64,000 bases of DNA from Herbiconiux sp. (GTDB lineage Bacteria; Actinomycetota; Actinomycetes; Actinomycetales; Microbacteriaceae), in assembly GCF_004297105.1 (NCBI RefSeq), contig NZ_SCVE01000007.1, positions 124,001 to 188,000 of the forward strand. The letters are read 5' to 3'. Every line of letters starts with the position of its first letter. Within the stretch, counting starts at the first letter, position 1. Shown piece by piece: positions 45,388 to 53,177 of this stretch. The notes beneath the pieces were generated by a model. It was given only the letters and a program-made list of their open reading frames with translations, was not told the origin of the DNA and ran no database searches. A program made the position numbers and the translations under genes.

Positions 45388-45581
45388 GACGACGAACGCT
45401 TTCCTCGGAACGCGCCGACCAGAGCCGACACGTCGAGCTTGCCCTCGACGATTCGGCCGATCAGTGCGCCGACCGCCATGGCGACCGCCACGAAGAAGAA
45501 CGCCCAGAAGCCGACGATCACCCAGGTGAGCGCCAGGACGGCGCCCACCAGGATTCCGGTGCGGGTTGCGGTGGTGGTCAC
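45384..45581 (-). CDS. Small DUF2273-like membrane protein
   Basis: A 65-residue protein with two helices in one hydrophobic hairpin (about 8-26 and 29-45): TRTGILVGAVLALTWVIVGF and FVAVAMAVGALIGRIVEG. This is the typical size and pattern of DUF2273, found between Asp23 proteins. It overlaps both flanking genes by 4 nt. Likely a membrane partner of Asp23. Confidence 0.7.
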   Translation of the reverse strand: MTTTATRTGILVGAVLALTWVIVGFWAFFFVAVAMAVGALIGRIVEGKLDVSALVGAFRGKRSSS

Positions 45582-46015
45582 TGGACTCGCGCCTCAGCAG
45601 CCTGGTCGGCGTCGTCGGAGGGCAGGTGCACGTCGTTCACGGTCACGTTGACCTCGGTGACCTCGAGTCCGACGATGGTCTCCACCGCGCGGATGATGCC
45701 CGAACGCACGCCATCGGCGATGTCCTGCAGGGGAGCGGGGTACTCGGCCACGATGGTGACGTCGACCGCCACCTGGGTCTCGCCGACCTCGACGCTGATG
45801 CCCTGCGTCTGATCGGTGCCGGCTACGGCCTCACGGATGGCGCCGAACGCGCGGGCCGCTCCGCCACCGAGGGCGTAGACGCCGCGGGCCTCGCGAGCGG
45901 CGATGCCGGCGACCTTCGCCACGACGGCGTCGTTGATCACGGTCTTGCCGAGGGCGGTCTGAACGTTCGTGGGGGTGCTCACAGCCGGGGATGCGGGAGT
46001 GGTGGGGGTGGCCAT
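45578..46015 (-). CDS. Asp23/Gls24 family envelope stress protein
   Basis: A 145-residue protein beginning with a disordered Thr/Pro/Ala segment. The Asp23 domain (about 25-130) has VINDAVVAKVAGIAAREARG, VYALGG and VDVTIVAEYPAPLQDIADGV, with VNVTVNDVHLP at the end, all family-typical. In firmicutes it coats the membrane and protects from alkaline/envelope stress. This is the first gene of a tightly coupled operon (45384, 44983, 44345, 43743 follow). AAGGAG lies about 7 nt before the start. Confidence 0.86.
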   Translation of the reverse strand: MATPTTPASPAVSTPTNVQTALGKTVINDAVVAKVAGIAAREARGVYALGGGAARAFGAIREAVAGTDQTQGISVEVGETQVAVDVTIVAEYPAPLQDIADGVRSGIIRAVETIVGLEVTEVNVTVNDVHLPSDDADQAAEARVQ

Positions 46016-46036
46016 GGTGTTTCTCCTTCAGGTCGG

Positions 46037-46055
46037 CCCCGGAGATGTACCGGGG
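46037..46055 (-). promoter_or_regulatory. Hairpin in the leader of the Asp23 operon
   Basis: CCCCGG (46037-46042) and CCGGGG (46050-46055) pair with a 7-nt loop. On the minus strand this hairpin lies upstream of the ribosome-binding site of the Asp23 gene. A TATAAG-like -10 box on the minus strand (about 46064-46069) precedes it. The hairpin could modulate translation or simply stabilise the 5' end. Confidence 0.45.
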
Positions 46056-46213
46056 ATTTTCGTGCTTATACAGATGAGACGGGGCGAGTGCATGATTCGT
46101 CACACATCCCGGCAAAAAAGTTTTCGCGGCCGAACCCCGGCAGGATTGCTCCCGCCGCGGATTCCGTTCATCCGACCTGTCGAAGGCGTGCTGCGTCGCC
46201 GCCGCACCGCCTC

Positions 46214-46633
46214 TCAGCGCAGGGCGAGGCGGGTCTGCGTGTGCGTCGCCCCGCCGTCGTTCTTGAGGCTGCGCAGGAGCCGGTCGAGGGCGGGGGTGCC
46301 GCTCACCCGGATGTGCAGGAGGTAGTCGTAGGCGCCGGTCACGTGAACGGCGTCCCTGATCTCCGGGATGCGCTGAGCCCAGACGAGGAATTCCTCCGAA
46401 TCGCGGCCGGAATCGAGTCGCACGTCGATGAAGGCTTCCAGTCCCTCGGTGGGATCGGCGGCGTCGGAGCCGAGCACCGCGCGGTAGCCGATGATCACTC
46501 CGGCCCTCTCGAGCCGGCGAACCCGCGTTGCCGTCGCGTTCGTGCTGAGCCCGATCCGGCGGCCGATCTCACTGAACGATGCACGGCCATCTTGGCGGAG
46601 AATGTCGATGATTTCACTGTCGAGGGCATCCAT
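46214..46633 (-). CDS. Lrp/AsnC family transcriptional regulator next to LysE
   Basis: A 139-residue regulator. HTH: LDSEIIDILRQDGRASFSEI then GRRIGLSTNATATRVRRLER. RAM domain: AFIDVRLDSGRDSEEFL and VHVTGAYDYLLHIRVSG. It is complete and begins at ATG 46633. It is divergent from a LysE-family exporter, the classical arrangement in which an Lrp-type protein activates amino-acid export when the substrate accumulates. 70 nt separate the two chosen starts. Confidence 0.87.
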   Translation of the reverse strand: MDALDSEIIDILRQDGRASFSEIGRRIGLSTNATATRVRRLERAGVIIGYRAVLGSDAADPTEGLEAFIDVRLDSGRDSEEFLVWAQRIPEIRDAVHVTGAYDYLLHIRVSGTPALDRLLRSLKNDGGATHTQTRLALR

Positions 46634-46703
46634 GCGAGCAATTGTCTCAAGCGACTGACCGAATGAGCGGGCCATGCGAGCGCGGTGTTTCAGAGTCGGG
46701 GGT

Positions 46704-47333
46704 GTGGACATCTCCTTCTTCTTCCTCTCCGGTGCGGCCGCAGGGCTCGCCCTCGCGGTTCCTCTGGGGGCCATCGGCGTGCTGCTCGTGCACGAGGGCG
46801 TGTCGCGCGGCCTGCGCCGAGGCATACCGGGCGCCGCGGCGGTCGCGACGGTGGACATCCTGTACTGCGCGGCGGCCGTCGGCGCGGGTGCGCTGGCGGG
46901 TCCGGTCGTCAGCGGCTGGACGCCGTGGCCTCAGATCGTCGGAGGCTCAGCTCTCATCGCGATCGGGGTGCGCGGCCTCGTGGGAGTCCGGCGCACCCCG
47001 GCGGCCGTCGGTGGGATGGTGACGCAGCCGGGCGGCTCGCTCAGGCGCTACGCGCTCTTCCTCGGACTGACCGCCATCAACCCGGCCACACTTCTGTACT
47101 TCACCGCGATCCTCACGGCGCTCGGCCAGGTGTCGCAGGCGCCGGCCACCGCGATCGCCTTCATCGCGGGCGTGGGCATCGCCTCCTTCGGGTGGCAGGC
47201 GCTGCTCGTCGCGCTGGGCGCCGGCCTCCGCCACCGGATGCGCCCCTCGTTCCAGCGCGCGACGGCTGCGCTGGGCAACGGTCTGGTCGTCGCGCTCGGT
47301 GTCGCGCTGGTGCTTCAGATCAGCGTCGGATGA
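46704..47333 (+). CDS. LysE family translocator
   Basis: A 209-residue membrane protein with about six helices. The N-terminus VDISFFFLSGAAAGLALAVP with the following GAIGVLLVHEGVSRG is characteristic of LysE/RhtB exporters for basic or other amino acids, and SLRRYALFLGLTAINPATLL is the conserved fifth-helix region with Asn-Pro. The GTG at 46704 is favoured because it starts directly at the first helix; ATG at 46674 is an alternative. It is divergent from the Lrp gene and its 3' end overlaps the convergent hydrolase by 14 nt. Confidence 0.85.
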   Translation: MDISFFFLSGAAAGLALAVPLGAIGVLLVHEGVSRGLRRGIPGAAAVATVDILYCAAAVGAGALAGPVVSGWTPWPQIVGGSALIAIGVRGLVGVRRTPAAVGGMVTQPGGSLRRYALFLGLTAINPATLLYFTAILTALGQVSQAPATAIAFIAGVGIASFGWQALLVALGAGLRHRMRPSFQRATAALGNGLVVALGVALVLQISVG

Positions 47334-48093
47334 ACGGATCGATGGCGGCCCACGTGGCCGTCGGCGCTTCGAGGTGGGGCAGGTGCCCGGCTTCCGCGAT
47401 CTCGACGAACTCCGCGTTCGGCAAGGCCTGGGCGACCGCGCGGCCGTACGCGGGGGTGACGACCCGGTCGCTCTCACCCCACACCAGGAGGACGGGCGTG
47501 CGCACGGTGTCCAGTCGCGCGAGGAGGGCCGGATCGCTCATGCCCCGGCCCGCGATCACGGCCATCGTGCGCCCGTTCTCCTGGCGCACGGCTCGCTGCT
47601 CGTCGGTGAGGGTGGCCGGATCCTGGTACCCGCGGTCGGGGTCGTGCCACGCGACCTCGGCGAGTCCGCGCGCGTCGAGCGAGAAGAAGTCGGTGATGGG
47701 CTCGGAGTCCACCACGACGCCCACCCCGTCGATGTCGATGACGGCGCCGATCAGTCCGGCGTACCGTTCGTCGGCCGCAGCCTGAACGGCCATCTCGAGA
47801 GCGATCCATCCTCCGATGGAGGATCCGACCACGACGACGTCGCGCCGGCCCTGGTCGGCGAGCAGGGCCAGATAGGCGGCAGCGAGGTCGTCGACAGAAG
47901 CGATCGAGTCGGGGCGCGGCGTTCCCTCCCACCCCGGATGCGTCGGTGCCAGGGCGTGCAGGGTGGTGGCGAGATGCGCCACGAGGGGTGCCACGGTCTG
48001 GGGCCCGCCGCCACCGTGGAGGATCAGCGCCGTGCGGGCTGTGGGGTCGCCGGCCTCGACGACGGGGAGGTCTGTCGGAAGAGTGGGGTTCAT
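47320..48093 (-). CDS. Alpha/beta hydrolase regulated by MarR
   Basis: A 257-residue alpha/beta hydrolase. The oxyanion region is LILHGGGGPQ (about 23-32), the nucleophile elbow is GSSIGGW (Ser92), and Asp in LLVWGESDRVV and His in IAEAGHLPH form the triad. Substrate unknown. It is divergent from a MarR gene with a spaced inverted repeat (48105-48132) in the intergenic region, making it the probable target of that regulator. Confidence 0.83.
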   Translation of the reverse strand: MNPTLPTDLPVVEAGDPTARTALILHGGGGPQTVAPLVAHLATTLHALAPTHPGWEGTPRPDSIASVDDLAAAYLALLADQGRRDVVVVGSSIGGWIALEMAVQAAADERYAGLIGAVIDIDGVGVVVDSEPITDFFSLDARGLAEVAWHDPDRGYQDPATLTDEQRAVRQENGRTMAVIAGRGMSDPALLARLDTVRTPVLLVWGESDRVVTPAYGRAVAQALPNAEFVEIAEAGHLPHLEAPTATWAAIDPFIRR

Positions 48094-48104
48094 CGTTCTC
48101 CTAA

Positions 48105-48132
48105 ATCAATATGTTTATATAGTGATGTTGAT
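48105..48132. promoter_or_regulatory. Likely MarR operator between hydrolase and MarR genes
   Basis: ATCAATAT (48105-48112) and ATGTTGAT (48125-48132) are an inverted repeat with one mismatch and a 12-bp spacer. The surrounding 40 bp are very A/T-rich, in contrast to the rest of the region. MarR operators are typically of this kind and located between divergent targets. Confidence 0.6.
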
Positions 48133-48143
48133 ACGCTAGCACC

Positions 48144-48566
48144 ATGACGACAGACCTGGAAGCCCTCGGGCAGATGATCAAGCGTGCGCAGTACCGGAAC
48201 CATCGCACGATGGATACCGCCCTCCAGGACATCGGGGTCAGCCTCGTGCAGTGGGACGCACTGCGGGCCATCGACCGGATGCCCGGCGCATCCGGCCACG
48301 ATCTCGCCGTCGCGACGTTCCAGAGCGACCAGGCGTTCGGCACACTGGCCACCCGGCTGGTCGCGCGCGGCCTCGTCGAGCGCTCGGCGGGCCGTGGGCG
48401 CCGGGTGGAGCACGCGCTGACGGATGCTGGTCGGACCGCCGTCGACGCCGGCCATCGAGTGGCAGCCGCCGTGCTGCATGACCTCTTCGGTCCCCTCGAC
48501 GAGGCCGAGCGGGCGCTGCTGCTCCAGCTGCTCCAGGCCCTGACCGCAGAGGCCTCGCACGCCTGA
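48144..48566 (+). CDS. MarR family transcriptional regulator
   Basis: A 140-residue regulator with the complete MarR fold. The winged helix lies at about 45-100: ASGHDLAVATFQSDQAFGTL is the HTH, LVARGLVER is followed by the wing GRGRRVEHALT. Dimerisation helices lie at both ends. It is divergent from an alpha/beta hydrolase, most likely its target gene. No cysteine-based sensing motif is evident. Confidence 0.86.
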   Translation: MTTDLEALGQMIKRAQYRNHRTMDTALQDIGVSLVQWDALRAIDRMPGASGHDLAVATFQSDQAFGTLATRLVARGLVERSAGRGRRVEHALTDAGRTAVDAGHRVAAAVLHDLFGPLDEAERALLLQLLQALTAEASHA

Positions 48567-48593
48567 CGGTGTCACGCTCTTCCGCTCCGCAAC

Positions 48594-48599
48594 TAGGGT
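48594..48599 (+). promoter_or_regulatory. TAGGGT -10 box of a leaderless WYL gene
   Basis: TAGGGT ends 6 nt before the GTG at 48606, so transcription is expected to begin at the start codon. No Shine-Dalgarno is visible between them. Confidence 0.5.
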
Positions 48600-48605
48600 C
48601 GAAGG

Positions 48606-49313
48606 GTGACCCGCACCGACAGGCTCTACGCGCTCGTGGAGGAGCTGCGGGCGGTCGCGCCGCGCCCCAGGAGTGCTCGGTGGCTCGCCGACAGGTTCGA
48701 GGTCAGCTCGAGAACCATCGAGCGAGACGTGTCGGCGTTGCAGCAGGGTGGTGTGCCCATCTGGGCGGAACCCGGCCGTACCGGCGGCTACTGCCTCGAT
48801 ACGGCGCACACCCTGGCGCCTCTCGGGTTCTCCGTCGATGAGGCGCTCGCCGTGACGGTCGCTCTGGGGGCGATGGGCACGAGCCCGTTCCGCGATTCGG
48901 CGCGGTCGGCCCTGCGCAAGGTCGTCGCCGTCACGAATGACCAAAGCGTGCAGGAGACGGCGCACCTCGCCGCCCGCATCCACCTCCTCGGCGAGGAGGA
49001 TGCGAACGAAGCGCCCCTGGGCATCGCCGAGGCGCTGCGCACAGGACAGGTTCTGCGCATCTCCTACAGCGACCGCGAAGGAGCCGCGACCGTGCGCGAT
49101 GTCGAGCCGATGGGCTTCGTCGGCAAGGGGAGCACCTGGTACCTGATCGCCTGGTGCCGTCTTCGTGACGGTCTTCGCGCGTTCCGGAGCGACCGCATCC
49201 TGCGCGCCGAGCCCTTGAGCGAGCGACCGCCCCGGAGGACGCTCCACGCGGAGGATCTCGGCATCGTCGAAGGTCGGCTGCGAGCGATCGGTCTGGGCGG
49301 CGATTCGGCCTAA
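48606..49313 (+). CDS. WYL-domain transcriptional regulator (HTH_11 type)
   Basis: A 235-residue regulator. The N-terminal HTH (about 3-60) is RTDRLYALVEELRAVAPR, then WLADRFEVSSRTIERDVSAL. The WYL domain (about 130-200) has GQVLRISYSDREG, then a typical FVGKGSTWYLIAWCRLRDG and FRSDRI. WYL domains sense nucleic acid or nucleotide-like ligands, and such proteins often control accessory or stress genes. It is possibly co-expressed with the VOC protein gene 76 nt downstream. Confidence 0.87.
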   Translation: MTRTDRLYALVEELRAVAPRPRSARWLADRFEVSSRTIERDVSALQQGGVPIWAEPGRTGGYCLDTAHTLAPLGFSVDEALAVTVALGAMGTSPFRDSARSALRKVVAVTNDQSVQETAHLAARIHLLGEEDANEAPLGIAEALRTGQVLRISYSDREGAATVRDVEPMGFVGKGSTWYLIAWCRLRDGLRAFRSDRILRAEPLSERPPRRTLHAEDLGIVEGRLRAIGLGGDSA

Positions 49314-49389
49314 ACACCGACACGACGGTGTCGCTCGGGGAGCCGACGATGGAGGGGTCGAGCCGAACGGCGCGGCGGAAAGGAAAGAC

Positions 49390-49767
49390 ATGAACCTCGC
49401 ATCGATCCGCATCATCACCGGAGACGTCGACCGGCTCGCCGCCTTCTACGAGGCCGTGACGGGCACGACCGCCATCCGGCCCGCCCCGGTCTTCGCCGAG
49501 ATCCGAACGACCTCGGGCACCCTCGCGGTCGCGAGCACGGCGACGGTCGCCCTGCTCGGCGACGACGCGCCACGACCGGGCCGCAACGACTCGATCATCA
49601 TCGAATTCCTCGTCACGGATGTCGACGCGGAATTCGCCCGCCTGCAGGAACTGCTCGACGACGTCGTGCTCGAACCCACCACCATGCCGTGGGGCAACAG
49701 ATCCACCCTGTTCCGCGATCCCGACGGCAACCTCGTGAACCTCTTCTCCCGCCCGGCCGGCGGATGA
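49390..49767 (+). CDS. VOC family (glyoxalase/bleomycin-resistance-like) protein
   Basis: A 125-residue protein with one VOC module pair: beta-alpha-beta-beta-beta units IRIITGDVDRLAAFYEAVTG and IIIEFLVTDVDAEFARLQEL, with the characteristic FRDPDGNLVNLF end. The metal-ligand Glu in the last strand is not the usual Glu/His, so catalysis is uncertain. It follows the WYL gene. Its stop abuts the stop of the convergent CstR-like gene with no gap. Confidence 0.78.
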   Translation: MNLASIRIITGDVDRLAAFYEAVTGTTAIRPAPVFAEIRTTSGTLAVASTATVALLGDDAPRPGRNDSIIIEFLVTDVDAEFARLQELLDDVVLEPTTMPWGNRSTLFRDPDGNLVNLFSRPAGG

Positions 49768-50118
49768 TCAGGCGAGGGTGAGGAACAGCTTCTCGAGTTC
49801 CTCGATGGTCAGCCCGCTGCGGGCGGCCTCGGTAGCGCCGTCCGCGTCATCCGGCCTCTCGGTGGGGGTGTCGGTGACGCTGTTCTCGTCGGTGATGCAC
49901 TCGCGCAGCGCGGTCGAGATGATGGCGAAGCCGGCCCGGTCGATGGCGCTCGAGACCGCGGCGAGCTGCGTCACCACGGCGCGGCAGTCCCCGCCGTTCT
50001 CCATGGCGCCGATGACCGCGGTGAGCTGGCCCTGGGCCCGCTTCAGACGGTTGGCGATCTTCCGCACCGCGGCGGCGTCGTGGAGGCGGCCGCTCTCGGA
50101 TGCTGCTGGGGCGCTCAC
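49768..50118 (-). CDS. CsoR/CstR-family persulfide-sensing-type repressor
   Basis: A 116-residue helical protein of the CsoR/RcnR family (RLKRAQGQLTAVIGAMENGG). Copper sensors have Cys-x24-His-x3-Cys. Here Cys45 and Cys74 are kept 29 residues apart but the intermediate His is Ala70. That is the CstR-type Cys pair used for persulfide sensing. The neighbours (rhodanese, CoA-disulfide reductase-rhodanese) support a sulfide/persulfide role. The GTG at 50118 overlaps the rhodanese stop (GTGA). The C-terminal acidic extension is not conserved. Confidence 0.8.
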   Translation of the reverse strand: MSAPAASESGRLHDAAAVRKIANRLKRAQGQLTAVIGAMENGGDCRAVVTQLAAVSSAIDRAGFAIISTALRECITDENSVTDTPTERPDDADGATEAARSGLTIEELEKLFLTLA

Positions 50119-50420
50119 GACTGGCCGCCCTCTGTCGGGTGCCCGGCCTGGATCCACGCGGTGGTCCCGCCGGCGACGTCGATCGCCTGGATGCCGCTCT
50201 GAGCCAGGAAGTCCGTTGCCCGGGCGCTGCGGCCGCCGGCCTGGCAGATGACGTGCACCGGCGCATCCGTCGGGATCTCGTCGACCCTGCTCTGCAGTTC
50301 AGAGAGGGGCACGTTCACGGCGCCGGATGCGTGCGAGGCTGCGAACTCGTCGCGTTCCCGCACATCGATGAGAACGGGCTCGTCGAGGGCTGCGAGCTGG
50401 TCGACGGTGATCTGGTTCAT
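50115..50420 (-). CDS. Single-domain rhodanese
   Basis: A 101-residue protein with one rhodanese domain. VLIDVRERDEFAASHASGA is the N-terminal signature and VHVICQAGGRSARA carries the active-site Cys59 in a CxxGxR loop. It should transfer sulfane sulfur between persulfide carriers. It overlaps the CstR-like gene by 4 nt and the flavoprotein by 4 nt, so the three genes form one operon starting at 52093. Confidence 0.87.
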   Translation of the reverse strand: MNQITVDQLAALDEPVLIDVRERDEFAASHASGAVNVPLSELQSRVDEIPTDAPVHVICQAGGRSARATDFLAQSGIQAIDVAGGTTAWIQAGHPTEGGQS

Positions 50421-52093
50421 GCTGCTGTTTTCCGTGGGGTGAGGGGAGTGGAGTGGGAGGAGGCGGTTCCGGCCGCCCAGGTCAGGTAGCCGCCGTCGAG
50501 GTTCACGACGTCGCGGCCGAGCTGGCTGAGCAGGCGGGAGGCGGTGTGTCCGCGTTGGCCCACCTGGCAGTGAACCACGATCGGCCCGGCGGGGAGCTCA
50601 TCTGCCCGGCTGCGGAGGTCGTCGAGCGGCAGGTTGAGGGATCCGGGGATGGATCGGCCCGCGTGCTCGGCGGGGCTCCGCACGTCGATCAGGGTCGCGC
50701 CCGCCGCCAGGGCGGCATCGAGCTCGTGCCATTGGAGCGTGCGGGTCATGCCGGTGCGGATGTTGTCGGCGACGTATCCGGCCAGGTTGACGGCGTCTTT
50801 GGCCGAGCCGTACTGCGGTGCGTAGGCCAGCTCGAGCTGCGACAGCGCGGATGCGGTGATGCCGCCGGCCATGGCGGTGGCAATCACGTCGATGCGCTTG
50901 TCGACGCCGTCGCGGCCGACGATCTGCGCGCCCAGGATGCGGTCGTCGTCGGGATCGATGAGGAGCTTCAGTGCCATCTGCTGCGCGCCCGGGTAGTACC
51001 CCGCGTGCGACGACGGATGCGTGTGCACGACGGTGTGCGCCCGCCCGGCGGCCCGGAGCCGCTTCTCGCTCCATCCGACGGTCGCCACGGTGAGGCCGAG
51101 AACGCCCACGATCCCGGTGCCGAGCGCGGGAGCCGTGGCGAATTCTCGCCCGTCGGTATCGGCGATCGCGTCGGCTACGGCCCGACCGTGCCTGTTCGCG
51201 AGGCCTGCCATCGTGACGAGAACGGGGGAGCCATCGAGGGCGTCGGTCTTCTCGGCGCCGTCGCCCACCGCGTAGATGAACGGATCGCTCGTGCGGTGCC
51301 GGCCGTCGATGGAGATACCGCCGGTCGGCCCGATCGTGAGCCCCGCCGCGCGCGCGAGCGCGGACTCGGGGTGCACTCCGCTCGCTTCGATCACCAGGTC
51401 GGTTCGCACCTCGGTGCCGTCCGACAGCAGAACCGACCCCTCTCGAGCGCCCGTCACGGTGACGCCGAGCCGCACGTCGACTCCGTGGTCGCGCAGCATC
51501 CGCTCCACCGGTGCCGCCATCTCGGGATCGAGGGGCGTCAGCACCTGCGTCCCGCGCTGCACGAGCGTCACCGAAGCACCGCGGGCCAGGAGGTTCTCCA
51601 CGGCCTCGAGACCGATGTAGCCGCCCCCGATCACGGTGACCGCGGCGGGCTCCGCGGCATCCTGGAGTACGCCCATGATGCCGTCGAGGTCCTCGACGCT
51701 GCGGAGCGTGTGGGTGGGCACGATCCCGCGCGTGGGCCCGGAGATCGCGGTCGCGCCGCCGGCGAGGATGAGGGTGTCGTATCGCTCGATGAACTCGCGG
51801 CCGGAATCACGGTCGATCACGGTGACGGATCTCGCGTGGGCATCGATGCCGACGACCTCGTGCCGAACCCGCGCATCCAGGGTGAAGCGGGCGGCGAGTG
51901 AGGCGGGAGTCTGCAGGAGCAGCGAGCTCCGCTCTTCGATCACACCGCCGAGGTGGTAGGGCAGCCCGCAGTTCGCGAACGACACGTGAGAGCCCCGTTC
52001 GAACACGACGATCTCCCGTCGCTCGTCGAGACGCCGTAATCGCGTGGCGACCGACATGCCGCCTGCCACGCCACCGAGAATGATCGTCTTCAT
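50417..52093 (-). CDS. CoA-disulfide reductase / NADH-dependent persulfide reductase with C-terminal rhodanese
   Basis: A 558-residue fusion. Residues 1-450 are a flavin disulfide reductase (GGVAGGMSVATRLRRL, FAD motif) with a single active-site Cys42 in FANCGLPYHLGG, the hallmark of the CoA-disulfide reductase group. VTVIGGGYIGLEAVENLL is the NAD(P) motif. Residues about 455-545 form a rhodanese domain with Cys509 in HCQVGQRG. The architecture equals Npsr/CoADR-RHD, which reduces CoA-persulfide to sulfide. It is the first gene of the operon, behind the palindromic operator. Confidence 0.87.
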   Translation of the reverse strand: MKTIILGGVAGGMSVATRLRRLDERREIVVFERGSHVSFANCGLPYHLGGVIEERSSLLLQTPASLAARFTLDARVRHEVVGIDAHARSVTVIDRDSGREFIERYDTLILAGGATAISGPTRGIVPTHTLRSVEDLDGIMGVLQDAAEPAAVTVIGGGYIGLEAVENLLARGASVTLVQRGTQVLTPLDPEMAAPVERMLRDHGVDVRLGVTVTGAREGSVLLSDGTEVRTDLVIEASGVHPESALARAAGLTIGPTGGISIDGRHRTSDPFIYAVGDGAEKTDALDGSPVLVTMAGLANRHGRAVADAIADTDGREFATAPALGTGIVGVLGLTVATVGWSEKRLRAAGRAHTVVHTHPSSHAGYYPGAQQMALKLLIDPDDDRILGAQIVGRDGVDKRIDVIATAMAGGITASALSQLELAYAPQYGSAKDAVNLAGYVADNIRTGMTRTLQWHELDAALAAGATLIDVRSPAEHAGRSIPGSLNLPLDDLRSRADELPAGPIVVHCQVGQRGHTASRLLSQLGRDVVNLDGGYLTWAAGTASSHSTPLTPRKTAA

Positions 52094-52101
52094 GGTTCAG
52101 A

Positions 52102-52121
52102 TAATACCCCCGGGGGTATTA
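52102..52121. promoter_or_regulatory. Perfect 20-bp palindromic CsoR/CstR-type operator
   Basis: TAATACCCCCGGGGGTATTA is an exact palindrome located 9 nt upstream of the flavoprotein start. The core ATACCCC-GGGGTAT is the known CsoR/CstR-family operator type. It lies between the operon and the divergent Cys-rich mini-protein gene (start 52166) and can control both. Confidence 0.85.
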
Positions 52122-52165
52122 GGCTGTCGAGCGTTCCCTCCGGAACGTCAGACAGGAGACCAATC

Positions 52166-52339
52166 ATGTGCAGAGCGGTGACGTGCCGAACGTGCGGCAA
52201 GACGACGTGGGCCGGCTGCGGCCAGCATGTCGACGCGGTGATGAAGGGCGTGCCGCGCGCCGATCGCTGCCCGGGGCACGCGGATGACGCACCGCAGGCC
52301 GGAGGCGGCTTCCTCTCTCGCCTGTTCGGGCGCCGCTGA
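52166..52339 (+). CDS. Small Cys-rich putative zinc-binding protein
   Basis: A 57-residue protein with MCRAVTCRTCGKTTWAGCGQ then HVDAVMKGVPRADRCPGHAD. Seven Cys/His ligands (C2, C7, C10, C18, H21, C35, H38) look like a small zinc or iron centre, followed by a Gly/Arg-rich tail. AGGAG lies 7 nt before the ATG. It is divergent from the persulfide operon and shares its operator. Similar mini-proteins are widespread in Actinobacteria, but their function is not known to me. Confidence 0.75.
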   Translation: MCRAVTCRTCGKTTWAGCGQHVDAVMKGVPRADRCPGHADDAPQAGGGFLSRLFGRR

Positions 52340-52366
52340 GCCGCCCGGGCGGAGCGGGTGGGTCGG

Positions 52367-52594
52367 TCACGGGCAGACGCGCGCGCTGTGCCCCTCGAAG
52401 CCCACGACGTCGCCGAGGTCGAGCTGCCGCCCGCGCCGCCGGTCGACTTCGCCGTTCACGGTGACGAGACCGTCGGCGATCGCCTCTTTCACGGTTCCGC
52501 CGCTGTCGAGCAGCCCGGCGAACTTCAGGAACTGCCCGAGACGGATGCCCTCTCCGCCGATTGAGATGTCGTCGATCGGAGTCGGGTTCGCCAT
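52367..52594 (-). CDS. RNA-binding S4-domain protein
   Basis: A 75-residue single-domain protein. IRLGQFLKFAGLLDSGGTVK, then EAIADGLVTVNGEVDRRRG is the S4 motif with the characteristic Lys/Arg on the second helix. Such stand-alone S4 proteins (YbcJ/YaaA-like) bind structured RNA, often rRNA. No neighbour supports a specific role. It is convergent with the Cys-rich mini-protein gene. Confidence 0.87.
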   Translation of the reverse strand: MANPTPIDDISIGGEGIRLGQFLKFAGLLDSGGTVKEAIADGLVTVNGEVDRRRGRQLDLGDVVGFEGHSARVCP

Positions 52595-52663
52595 GCTGGA
52601 ATGCTAGCCGAGCACGCCCTCGCTCATCGCTGGGGCATCTGACCGTCGGTGTGAGGCGAGGCG

Positions 52664-53101
52664 TCAGCCCTGCTTCAGTTCCTGGGCAAGCATCACGATG
52701 ATGCCGCTCGGGCCGCGCAGGTAAGTGAGCCTGTAGACATCGCCGTAGGTGGCGACGCCCCGGAGCGGGTAGCAGCCGTGGCGCGCCGCGACCTCGAGCG
52801 CCGCGTCGATGTCGTCGACGGAGAACGCGACGCGGTGCATGCCGATCTCGTTGGGGAGGGTGGGTTGCGTCTCGATCGCGTCGGGATGGAGGTACTCGAA
52901 CAGCTCGAGCTGACCGTGCCCGTCCGGTGTGCGGAGCACGGCGATCGTGGCGTGGTTGCCGTCGAGGCCGACGGCGGTGTCGGCCCAGTCGCCGCTGATC
53001 GTGTCACGGCCCACGACCTCGAGCCCCAGGTCGGTGAAGAACGAGATCGCCGCCTCGATGTCGCGAACCGCGATCCCGACATTCTCGAGTCTGATTGCCA
53101 T
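52664..53101 (-). CDS. VOC family protein, methylmalonyl-CoA epimerase-like
   Basis: A 145-residue protein with two VOC modules. RLENVGIAVRDIEAAISFFT and FTDLGLEVVGRDT form the first, and GMHRVAFSVDDIDAALEVAA opens the second. His in GMHRVAF and Glu in LELFEY are plausible metal ligands, as in glyoxalase I and methylmalonyl-CoA epimerase. The substrate is not determined. ATG 53101 is the start. No mutase genes are nearby. Confidence 0.78.
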   Translation of the reverse strand: MAIRLENVGIAVRDIEAAISFFTDLGLEVVGRDTISGDWADTAVGLDGNHATIAVLRTPDGHGQLELFEYLHPDAIETQPTLPNEIGMHRVAFSVDDIDAALEVAARHGCYPLRGVATYGDVYRLTYLRGPSGIIVMLAQELKQG

Positions 53102-53177
53102 GCTCCGCATGCTATCGAGAGGGGAGGTCGCCGGCCAGGCGGCGTGAGTCCGGGCGCGGGCGAGTGGCCCCGGCGGC

